From: Mercenaria mercenaria
Taxonomy: Eukaryota > Mollusca > Bivalvia > Venerida > Veneridae
NCBI RefSeq assembly: GCF_021730395.1
Contig: NC_069367.1
Location: forward strand, 5,020,501 to 5,084,500
Direction: 5' to 3'
DNA length: 64,000 nucleotides
Below the pieces are notes generated by a model. That model had not been told where the DNA came from and did no database searches. It saw nothing but the letters and a program-made list of their open reading frames with translations. This document shows positions 35,655-45,373 of this stretch, in pieces. The stretch's first letter is position 1. The number at the start of each line of letters is the position of its first letter. The translations under genes were made by a program, and so were the position numbers.

Positions 35655-35970
35655 CACTTTCGCCGTTGTGATCTTGCACTTTGCCATCGTGGTCTCGCGC
35701 TTCGTGCTTCGTGCATCGCTTGTTCTGGCGATTCGCGAAGTTAGAGGTCACGATAGCAAAACTGCGAAATAACTTCGCGCTTCACTATCGAGATATCGCG
35801 CTTTGCCATCGTGATCTCGCTATCCGCGTATCGCCTTCAGTCGATGGCGAAACGCAAAGTGCGGTGTCACGATGACAATGCATGAGATCATTATGGTGAA
35901 GTGCAAAATTACGAAAATACCGCCATTTCGCATTTCGCATTCGTGATTTCGAGTTTCATGTTTAGCCACT
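35655..35970. repeat. Multi-hairpin CG-rich foldback region
   Basis: Dense alternation of CGCGCTTCG, CATCGTGATCTCGC, AACTTCGCG and GCGAAACGCAAAG words in both orientations, able to fold on itself in several ways. A CpG-rich island in AT-rich surroundings. Both strands are open for about 60 codons, which is a palindrome effect. Confidence 0.6.
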
Positions 35971-36448
35971 ATCAGGGACGATGCGGCAATTAAAGAAAAC
36001 ACAAAATGAAGTATATATGCACCTGTACGAAAAAATAGGGCTTCAGTGTTTTACGTTATAAAACGTCTACAAAAAAAACACTTGTATTTCAATATTACAA
36101 CTGTAATTTAAAAACACTGTTAGGTGAAAAATCCATAGACAAATCCAGACTAACACAATATTAAATGACCACAGGTTTATGTGAGATTCTAAGAATCACA
36201 CTACTAGTCTCGCAACAATATGAACTGAAGGAGATTTACATGATTTGTTAATCACCAATATCCATACATATACACCGCGTGCTTTCTTTGAAAGTGGCTT
36301 TCCATTTTTTCTATATACCTGTTAAATATGAAATTGTATCTTTTTTCTTTTCTTTTTTTGCATCTCTTCCCTGTATTCATCTCGTAACCAACTCTACTTC
36401 TAAGCCATACTTGGTATGATTTGCAAAAAAAGATTATTATTTCAAATA

Positions 36449-36549
36449 AGCGCGCCGATACGACAGGTGCGGTACGTATTTGTCGTACTGGCGCGCTAGT
36501 CAGTCGTTCTGGCGTGTTCTCTCTTCAAAGACGCCAACACACCAGAACG
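36449..36549. repeat. Two adjacent hairpins
   Basis: GCGCGCCGATACGACA pairs with TGTCGTACTGGCGCGC (36449-36495), then CGTTCTGGCGTGTT pairs with AACACACCAGAACG (36502-36549). Confidence 0.7.
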
Positions 36550-37025
36550 AAATGGCAGAAATCAGCCACAATACAAATCTTATTTGCAGTCATTTTATAA
36601 TTTGTTATCATTCACTTGTTATATAGTCGGTCAGAAAAAGTTTACTAGGGCATATGCTTAATGTAGAATGTTGTCGATTCAAAATAATATTATCTTATAA
36701 AAAGCCATCCCTCGCGTAATATCAAAATAAAAGTTCTGTCCCCGCGAAATAGTCAGAAACATGTGAAATATGTAATATATTATCACAGGCAAAATGTTGT
36801 CATAGAGCATTGTATGAAAGAATATGCCTCTAAATATAGCCGAATGAAATATCGAAAAATATCATTCTTCAAGCAAGTATGCCTTAATGTATAATACCTT
36901 CTCCCCAAAAATGCTAGGTCGAGTAGAATCTCCCGAGAGCAAGGAGAGCTGATACGTAATCATCAATAAATCTGTATATAAGTAGAAACTTTGGAGGCCA
37001 GTTTTATATACATTTTGTATATAAT

Positions 37026-37248
37026 TGAGCCGCGCCATGTGAAAACCAACATAGTGGCTTTGCGACCAGCATGGATCCAGACCAGCCTGCGCATCCGGCC
37101 CGCAGTCTGGTCAGGATCCATGCTGTTCGCTAACGGTTTCTATAACTGCAAAAGGTATTGATAGCAAACAGAATGGATCCTGATCAGACTGAATTGGATC
37201 CATGCTGGTCGCAAAGCCATTATGTTGGTTTTCTCATGGCACGGCTCA
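37026..37248. mobile_element. Foldback MITE, family F1
   Basis: TGAGCCGCGCCATGTGAAAA to TCTCATGGCACGGCTCA. Contains GGCTTTGCGACCAGCATGG and its complement near the right end. Confidence 0.8.
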
Positions 37249-37499
37249 TATCTATTTGGTATACGGTTAGAATATCTTAACACGTTGTGACATAGTTTTT
37301 ATGTGAGAGAAACGTCATTATTACATACAGAACACTGTGTTTATAAGACACTTTTTTCTAAATATATATGGTTACATGAGAAAGCATTTATCTTGAACCT
37401 ATGTGCAGTTTAAAACATAATAGAGCAGTTCAGTAGTTGCTAGAAAAAATATGTCTTTATACACCCTTTGATAGAATGAATTATTTTTCCTCATAAATT

Positions 37500-37985
37500 G
37501 TGGTGTGGCGAGTATAATTGGTGATTTTCTATGATCTTTCAAGTCTATCTGTCTATCTATGTTTAGTGTCTCACGCCTCTCGCGAGTATTATGGGCAGGG
37601 TGCACGCCGGGTGCTAGTGAGAATAAAAGTAAAACTGGAAGAAGACTTCCAGGCATAGTAAGACTATGAGACATAGCATGGTGGTTAAATTGTTAAAAAC
37701 AGTAGTAGAGTAAAAGAAGGTTAAAAACAGCTGCTATATTTAATACTGGAACAGAGCCACTGCCTGCTTGAAGGATCCAAGATCAGGCAGGGTCGCAATA
37801 TGTGGAGGTAACCTGTTCCACTGGACTCTGGCGTGGGGGAAGAAGGAGAATTTAAAGAACTCCGAGTTGACATGAATTTGGCGGAGACTGAGGGGTGCAT
37901 CTGTCTGGTTAACCTGGTCAGAATCCGTCATAATCCTCAATGTTTCGTAACATTGTATATGGGTTAAATTTTGGTCAACATTACA
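37500..37985 (-). mobile_element. LINE 3' end: C-terminus of ORF2 and 3' UTR
   Basis: Minus-strand frame 37740-37940 reads FFKFSFFPHARVQWNRLPPH followed by IATLPDLGSFKQAV and a stop. FFPR-like, W-N-x-LP and SFK are typical of the last residues of non-LTR reverse-transcriptase proteins. The region to about 37500 would be the 3' UTR. The reverse transcriptase itself is absent. Confidence 0.7.
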
Positions 37986-38651
37986 GTTTATACTGTCCTT
38001 ATAAAATGTTACGAGCCCAGCCCCTGAGCTATATTCGTTAATGTTTTATGAAATAACAGGTCTTTTTTTCGTACGATGTGCAATGGCTTTGGTTGCTATA
38101 TTGCTACTTTTTTCAGCTTGACTGTATAAACATTGTGAAAATATTTCCTGAATTAAGTGTAACGAAAATGGAGGAAATCGGTTGTCTGTCGCAGTGCGAT
38201 TTTTTCTGGTCGAATCTAGATATATTTAGTATGAATGACAGACATATCAATTAGATTCTCCAATTGTTCTCATATTGAGCTGAATGCATTTGCAAAAATG
38301 CAGTGAACATGACGGCAGGCTGCAGAACTGCAGTACACTGTTTTATGAATTTGTCAACGAAAATAAGTATTTAGCCAAACAGTATCGTTTAATACCTTGC
38401 ACTTTTTTTTCTAATCTTATGTTAATAAGTAACAATTTAACTGAGATGGGGGACTTTTTGGTACTTTTGGCATTGGGGTAGTTTTGGGTCATTTTTGGTG
38501 TTTTGTAACAATGAAAAAAATATTATATATCAAAATAAAAACTTTGACATTGTCATTGTATCGGCAATACAAAAATACCTTATTCCCATTTGAATTTGTC
38601 ATGGGGACATCAGAAGAAATGTAAATGTGAAATTTTCTTTTACATTTTTAA

Positions 38652-38697
38652 CCAATCGGAGCGCACCACATCATTACCGTTCCTGCAATATGGCGGC
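38652..38697 (+). promoter_or_regulatory. Candidate promoter: ER-stress-element-like and YY1-like motifs
   Basis: 38652-38670 reads CCAATCGGAGCGCACCACA, that is CCAAT, nine bases, CCACA; the ER stress response element is CCAAT-N9-CCACG, so it matches except for the last base. 38686-38697 reads CAATATGGCGGC, the plus-oriented YY1 motif often found just inside housekeeping transcription starts. UGGT starts 6.5 kb downstream on the same strand, and an acceptor just before its ATG implies an upstream 5' UTR exon. The link to UGGT is inference. Confidence 0.4.
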
Positions 38698-38699
38698 TT

Positions 38700-39750
38700 C
38701 CATACGTAGCAAACAAAAGTTTTGTTAAATTACGATTTTGTTCGATTCTTATGCAGTGTATAAATTAATATGAAATAAGGCAAAGCCTCAACGCGAGCTC
38801 AAAGAAATCGGATTTAGCTAAAAATATTATGCATCATTTATTTGTCACACAGAAACTATTCCCTACTGACAAGAATTCAGGAGAACCCATTCACTTGAAA
38901 AAGTCTACATTTAGTGTCACCATACCTGTAATAGTGAATATCATACGTTGCAAAAATTATGGGAAGCCGGTGTCGAGGTGACGTCATTACCGCGTTCCCG
39001 TTTCTTTCTGCTTATTAATGACATTTTTACCATTTTCTGGCCGATGCTTGATCTTTTAAATGAAAATAATATTTTTTTCAAACAACTGGAAAGCATTCTT
39101 TCATTATTGTTAAGTGATGAATATTTTTTAGCAATTGAATGAAGTTCTGTATTCACTCCGGAAAGAAGTACTTCCTGTGAGCACCTATCCGTTAGGGTGC
39201 GCTTTTTAGAACTTCCGACGAAACTTTTCAAATCCATCACCAAGTGTGGAAGTATACTTGCGTTACCGTAAAGCTCGATTCTCGAGCATGCCCTTCGGGC
39301 CTGCTCTTCGAGCTCGCTAATACTGATCTAAGTTTCGCCAAGTTTTCAATTCTAATAAAGGTAATGCATTGAATTAAATTTTAATTCGTGCAAATCATAG
39401 TTTTTCGTCCAGCTCCATGATACAAAAAGCCGGCAATATTTCTCAATCCGTGGATAGGTTTCGGATACGTCATTTGTTTCTCATCGGAAATCTTGACTCC
39501 CAAAACTTTGCCATGTGAAGAAATTCTAACATGAAGTTTGGCTTTGACTATCCTAGAGAATAGTTGATTAACACTTAATGACATTTTCATTCTCTTCCAA
39601 GAAAATTCCTTTTGATTTCTTTCTTTGATGAAAGTTTTCTGAGAGTGAGAAGGAAGCATAGCTGTCAAAGATCTACAAAGGCCATGCGTGTGATAGGGGT
39701 TCGAAGGGATAATTGCCCCTTGTGGGGGATCCCTAGAAGCCGGAGACGCC
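38700..39750. other. No gene recognised
   Basis: Open frames on both strands (38948-39142 plus, 38941-39243 minus, 39381-39788 minus) overlap or abut and show no known motif or splice support. If the motifs at 38652 mark a promoter, a 5' UTR exon would lie here. Confidence 0.35.
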
Positions 39751-39754
39751 CTCA

Positions 39755-39905
39755 AATGTAAAGTAAACACTGGGAGAGAAAATATCAAGGTCCCCCCTGG
39801 GGCTCGAACCCCAGACTTCGTGATCTGTAGACGGACACTCTAACCACCTCACTAAAAGGTTAACCTTGCTGTTGGAAGTGGCTTATAAACATACTATCAC
39901 TACAC
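39755..39905 (-). mobile_element. tRNA-like SINE head
   Basis: Minus strand: TTAGTGAGGTGGTTAGAGTG (A box), CGTCTACAGATCACGAAG, B box GGTTCGAGCCCCAG. The acceptor arm does not pair. The same unit, broken, recurs at 40666-40775; the flanking GTAAAGTAAACACTGGGAG is also repeated there. Confidence 0.55.
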
Positions 39906-40010
39906 TTCTCCCCCTTTACTTTTCAGACTCAGAGCTTACTAGCTTTCCAGAATGACACTCCATGCCCACCACATGAGTCCGTCAGGTACTTCCGACACCA
40001 TTAAAGTAAA

Positions 40011-40665
40011 GGCAGTGGCTACGATTACGGTACCGTAATCCTAGCCTCTGGTTCTAGTATTACGGAAGTTCCGTATTCCTAGACAACCCTATGAGGATAG
40101 GCTAGGATTACGGAAGGCATCAAATATATGTTAGGACATGCATAAATGACGTTGTAAAATTACTTATTTCACTATTATTTCGTGCTATCGATCCGCTGTT
40201 TTGGGTTAGTATAATCTTATTGGTGGCACGCGGAAATATAGAATTATCTATGTTTCATATATACCTGCAATTTTTGTCATCAAATCAACACAAGTGGTCT
40301 TTAATAACATACAATATGGTTATAAATAAAAAAAATCAAAGTATAGAATATTTTTTTAAACCTAACTTTTACCCTCATATTTCTATATTTCTGCGGGCTG
40401 CCATTAATATAGCGTTTAAGATTATATTAACCCAAAATGGTGGATAGGTAACACGGAATAATAAGGCAGGCATCAAAAATCGCTATTTTAATAAAGTGAA
40501 ATAAGAAGTTTACAACATCATTTATGCATATCCTAACATATTTTTGATGTCTCTTAAATACTTCGTAATCCTAGCCTATCCTCATAGGGTTGTCTAGGAA
40601 TACGGAACTTCCGTAATCCTAGAACCGGAGGCTAGGATTACGGTACCGTAATCGTAGCCACTGCC
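40011..40665. mobile_element. 655-bp Mutator-like element, non-autonomous
   Basis: Long inverted repeats of about 190-200 bases: GGCAGTGGCTACGATTACGG at the left, CCGTAATCGTAGCCACTGCC at the right. The exact 9-bp direct repeat TAAAGTAAA flanks it (40002-40010, 40666-40674). Long TIRs with a 9-bp duplication are the Mutator pattern. The middle of about 250 bases has no recognisable transposase; the open frame 40220-40447 has no known motif. Confidence 0.85.
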
Positions 40666-40775
40666 TAAAGTAAACTCTGGGAGAGAAAATACCAAGGTTC
40701 TTCCTGGGGCTTGAACCGTAGGTGGACACTAATCATGTTGCTAAAGGGTTAACCCTTAAGGTTCATTTCAAGTCT
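40666..40775 (-). mobile_element. Degenerate tRNA-like SINE head
   Basis: GTAAACTCTGGGAGAGAAAA and CCTGGGGCTTGAACC repeat 39760-39840 with deletions. The Mutator-like element landed exactly at its edge. Confidence 0.5.
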
Positions 40776-40779
40776 TTTG

Positions 40780-42650
40780 AAACCAACTCTCGGGTGAATT
40801 TTTGTTTTAGTTTTTTACGCCAAATATACCTTGGTTTATCATATACGATAAACCAAACTATTCATGATAAGTAGAAAGAACTTTCAAGACAGGTTATATT
40901 TTATTAAACAGTACATTTTGTCCTATATCACATGTACTTCAACTGTTCATGTTCTGTTTTGTAGAAGGTAATATGAAAGTAGGTGCTACCTAAAAGGCAG
41001 AGCTCCCATGAAAAATCACCAGTGCCCGTTAAAAATTAAAGGAGTGGTGCTGGAATTATCTGGAATTATGGATTCGTTTAGGAAGTTTATGTTCTTTAGA
41101 TCTATTAAAATTATTAATGATAATTCATGATTTCTGAATGCATGTTTTAGACTGCATCAAGATTAATTCTTGACATGTGAAAACTCTACAAATATTATGT
41201 ATATAATCAAAAGAAAGTTTGGTATAGACTAACATCTGCACCAAGATAAAGAAAAAAAACGTATTTGAATAATTTCTGTTATTCTTATTAAAACGCACTG
41301 CATCAACAATATTACATAACTTTTTTTATCATACTGGAAACCAGTCACAAAATGATAACTGCTTCAAATTGAAAAGCTTGAACTTTGAAAATTTCAAACC
41401 TAACAGAATCTCATTAGGCCAATAGCCAAAGGAATTCTGTGTCTTTGCGTGTGAATGTTGGGCAATGAGGACTTAATGTAAAAAGTTAATGTTCCAATTC
41501 CAAGTTTAATTACAACAGACTTTAGTTATACAATATTTTCAAAACTCATAATAATACAAAAAAAATGAAATAAAAAATAAAAATTAAAAAAAAATCTGGT
41601 CCAGGTGAGGTTTGAACTGACGACCTCTGGATTACAACGCGAACTCGCTAACCACTACACCATTGTGGAGTTAGGACATCCTGAGACAAACATAAGTATA
41701 TATAATAAAGTTCAGTAATGGCAGCGTGACGAAAGTCGTTTCAAAATGAAAATATTGTGTTTTATTTCTTTTTTTCTTTGTAGAAAATGTATTTAGCATT
41801 TATTTCTTATTATCAAACGCTCATTTGCATTTTTATTCAATATTCAAAGCAGTAAGCGAGACGCTTTTGTCAACCGTAAACAGTAAGCGTCTACTGACGT
41901 CTTTACTGATTAATTACTATGTGCATAGTGTACTTGAAAAAATCAGAACAACACCGATTCCAAAAAGTACCACGAATTTTCAACTCGATAGTATACACAG
42001 TTAGATCTCTCTATTTATTTTCTTTTTCATATGTTTAACTGTAATGCGACACTGTCGGCGCCGGTAGCTCTGCTATCAAGCTTCTTTTTCAAAAGTATTT
42101 TGTCATTACATTTGTGATTATTGTGTGTCTAACATATTTCTCTAGGTACTCCGGGAGTTGAAAGTGTTACAAAGAAATTACATTTAAAATAAAAGACAAA
42201 AGTTGCAAAATGAAAGTGAAAGTAGAACTGTCAAAATAATCAAAAACTGCAATATTTCAAAAAATGTATCAGTTAAACAGTTTTCATGTCCCGGAGTACC
42301 TAGGTAAATAGGTTAGACATACAACAGAAACAAATTTAGAGAAAAAATATGTTTGAAAAAGAAGTTTGATATTTTCTACAAAATAGAATGTGGACAATCG
42401 AAGTACATGTGTTGTAAGACAAAATACATGTTACAGAACAAGTTGACCTTTACAGAAAGAATTTTCTACCCCTTCTGAACAATTCTGTATATATATGTTA
42501 TGGATATTACGGGTCTGTCAGGTATAATTTCCAAAATGAAAGTTTACCTGAGGGGTGGTCTCAAAGGTGTTTACATGATCTTTAACCCAACAGCAAGGCT
42601 GTTAGAAGTGGCCTATAAGCATACTATCACTACAAATGGAAAATTTAATT
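40780..42650. other. No gene seen
   Basis: AT-rich, with only the tRNA-like relic at 41605 and short remnants (42590-42640 repeats 39870-39905). No open frame of note. Confidence 0.5.
41605..41685 (-). pseudogene. tRNA-like sequence
   Basis: Minus strand ATGGTGTAGTGGTTAGCGAG (A box) and GTCAGTTCAAACCTCACC (B box), with 4 of 5 T-stem pairs. The acceptor arm is unpaired. A relic or SINE head. Confidence 0.45.
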
Positions 42651-42654
42651 TTTA

Positions 42655-43665
42655 TCTCATCTGATTTTTTGAAAAAAAATGATGAGTTATTGTCATCACT
42701 TGAGCGGTTGTCGGCGTCGGCGTTGCCTGGTTAAGTTTTATGTTTAGGTCAGCTTTTCTCCTAAACTATCAAAGCTATTGCTTTGAAACTTGGAATACTT
42801 GTTCACCATCATAAGCTGACCCTGTATAGCAAGAAACATAACTCCATCTTGCTTTTTGCAAGATTTATGGCCCCTTTTGTACTTAGAAAATATCAGATTT
42901 CTTGGTTAAGTTTTATGTTTAGGTCAACTTTTCTCCTAAACTATCAAAGCTATTGCTTTGAAACTTGGAATACTTGTTCACCATCATAAGCAGACCTTTT
43001 AAATCAAGAGACATAACTCCATCTTGCTTTTTGCAAGATTTATTGCCCCTTTTGGGCTTAGAAAATCAGTTTTCTTGGTTAAGTTTTATGTTTAGGTCAG
43101 CTTTTATCCTAAACTATCAAAGCTATTGCTTTAAAACTTGCAACACTTGTTCACCATCATAAGTTGACCCTGTACAGCAAGAAACATAACTCCATCCTAC
43201 TTTTTGCAAGATTTATGGCCCCTTTTGGACTTAGAAAATATCAGATTTCTTGGTTAAGTTTTATGTTTAGGTCAACTTTTTCTCTTAAACTATCAAAGCT
43301 ATTGCTTTGAAACTTGCAACACTTGTTGACCATCATAATCTGACCCTGTACAGCAAGCAACGTAACTCCATCCTGCATTTTGCAATAATTATTGCCCCTT
43401 TTGGACTTAGAAAATCATTTTCTTGGTTGAGTATTATGTTTAAGTCAACTTTTCTCATAAACTATCAAAGCTATTGCTTTAAAACTTGCAACAGTTTTTC
43501 ACCATCATAAGTGAACACTGAACATCAAGAAACATAACTCTATCCTGCTTTTTGCAAGAATGATGACCCTTTTTAGACTTAGAAAATCATGGGTAGGACA
43601 ATATTTCTATTACACAAAAAAAATCAGATGAGCGTCAGCACCCGCAAGGCGGTGCTCTTGTTTAA
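42655..43665. mobile_element. Element with five tandem repeats of about 174 bp and hairpin end
   Basis: Units keyed by CTATCAAAGCTATTGCTTT at 42766, 42941, 43114, 43290 and 43462. Outer sequence CATCTGATTTTTT at the left and AAAAATCAGATGAGCG at the right are inverted. The right end is the hairpin AGCACCCGCAAGGCGGTGCT followed by CTTGTTT, like 52280-52305. The translated frames in it are fillers. Confidence 0.75.
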
Positions 43666-44084
43666 ATACAAAATAGACCTGGTTTTGAATCATCTCCCTC
43701 CATGTTTACTTTTTGTGATTTTTGTTCCTGTTGTAGAAATTGCACATTGCACTGGTGAATGTAATTTGTAAACGCTGTATTTTACGATATGAAAAAAAAT
43801 GATTTTATTTTTTAAAATGAGTGTGACTTGCTATAAGGCATGTAAGCGTGATCTAGGGCTGAAGTGTGTGTGACGCACGTGCAATGCATGTTTTTGACAG
43901 GTATGAGGAAGTGACTAGCTGTCAAGTAACGAAGTTAAGCCTGCATCAAATTTTCTAACCATCGGGTAATCGATGATTTAATATAACTTTACCTGTTATT
44001 TACTTAGCAGATGGCTAGAATGTAAGCTAGGGCAGGCATCTGGTTACCAGACAGCTAGACACTCCTGAGAACTCAAAAGCATGA

Positions 44085-44150
44085 TTAGCTCAGTTGGTAG
44101 AGCACCTGACCTGCATCTATGGGGTCATGTGTTCCAAGTCCTTCATTTTG
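44085..44150 (+). pseudogene. tRNA-like sequence
   Basis: GATTAGCTCAGTTGGTAGAG is an excellent A box and D arm. The anticodon arm and B box (GTGTTCCAAGTCC) are degraded. Confidence 0.45.
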
Positions 44151-44403
44151 CAGAAGTTTTTCTCATAAATACCACATTCGTGATGAGATAAATTCTAAAG
44201 TTGCAGGCTACAGTGGTCAGGTTATGTATTAAGCATGCTTTTTGCAGGGGCTTTACTCAGTTGTAAGCAAAACAGTTGATGTGTGGCTCTCAATTCCACT
44301 TAAGATGATGGTTAACTGGCCAGTTATTCAAAGCACTCTTTGTAGGAACTGTACTCTGTTGCAAACCAAACAGTTGATGCCTCAGTCTACAGTTCCACAA
44401 TAA

Positions 44404-44693
44404 AGTTAAGCCTGTCTACTTAGCTCAATAGGGAGAGCGCAGATTTATGGGTGTCGGGGTCGTTAATTCGAGCTCTGGGCAGGGTGTATGTTCTCCATGA
44501 CAGTTTGATAAAAGACATTGTCTGAAATCATTCATCCTCCAACTCTGATTCATGTGGGGAAGTTGGCAGTTACTTGCGTAGAACAGGTTTGTACTGGTAC
44601 AGAATCCAGGAACACTGGTTAGGTTAACTGCCTGCCGTTACATAACTGAAATACTGTTGAAAAACGGCATTAAACCCCAAACAAACAAGCAAT
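44404..44693 (+). mobile_element. tRNA-derived SINE, type A, near full length
   Basis: CTACTTAGCTCAATAGGGAG, B-box region TAATTCGAGCTCTGG, CATTCATCCTCCAACTC, ATTCATGTGGGGAAGTTGGC, GGTACAGAATCCAGGAACAC, TGGTTAGGTTAACTGCC, GAAATACTGTTGAAAAACGG and CATTAAACCCC, with a CAAACAAACAAG tail. The best reference copy in the window. Confidence 0.88.
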
Positions 44694-44769
44694 TTTTGAA
44701 ACAAACAATATTTAAAGTTAAGATTTTAGAATTAAAGTGAGAAGGAGTGGAGTTACCCGAGGCTTCTGA

Positions 44770-44850
44770 GTAAGAGCCAGAAGCCTGGTGTGCTTGGTAG
44801 AACATTTGTCTTGCAATCAGGGGGTAATGGGGTTAAGTCCCAAAAACAGA
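44770..44850 (+). pseudogene. tRNA-like SINE head
   Basis: GTGTGCTTGGTAGAACATTT, GTCTTGCAATCAGGGGG and GGGGTTAAGTCCC resemble D, anticodon and T arms. Degraded. Confidence 0.4.
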
Positions 44851-45239
44851 ACATGTATTCATTTAAAAATAAAATTTACATTCCCAGTATTTTTAGAAAG
44901 TATATACATGTTGTAGGAAAATAGGGGTATAGAATATCGAATCCCATGCAGTAGAAACAGTTTATATGTTACAAAAATTTAATGCAGGATTCCAAGGTTT
45001 CTTATTATAGATGCCCACCTTGCTTATATAGGGAGAGCAAAGATCTACAGATTCTATCCCCACAAAATAGCTGTTTTCGCTAAAAGGATGATATTTCTTG
45101 TTCACAAAATGAAATGACTTTGCCATAGTTTCACTTTGGCAACAGTGATTATAAATTCCATACCAGTCTTTCAGCATTTTTCAATCAAGCTCACAGGGGC
45201 AGTATAGATACATTTTTTAATACTTTTCAGGAGCACAGA

Positions 45240-45373
45240 ATGAAGTCAATTTTCTCCCTAGTTGTGATTGTTGTTGTGGGCCATGTTACCATGGTAACAG
45301 ATGCAAAGCCAAAGTATGTCTCTGTGAATCTTGAAGCTAAATGGAGTTCTACACCAATGTTGCTTGAAGCAAG
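45240..45373 (+). CDS. UGGT: UGGT coding exon 1
   Basis: Residues 1-45. Signal peptide MKSIFSLVVIVVVGHVTMVT, then KYVSVNLEAKWSSTPMLLEA. Donor AAG/GTACAA. The ATG follows an acceptor (45224-45230), so transcription starts further upstream. Confidence 0.93.

Noticed and set aside
38941-39788. Minus-strand frames of 100 and 135 codons, and an overlapping plus-strand frame
   Set aside because: No recognised motif, antisense overlap of open frames, no splice signals. A Lys/Ser-rich composition alone is not evidence.
40220-40447. 75-codon frame inside the Mutator-like element
   Set aside because: Too short and without transposase motifs; the element is non-autonomous.
42783-43510. Three frames repeating YQSYCFETWNTCSPS-like words
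   Set aside because: Translation of the 174-bp tandem repeat, with shifts between units.
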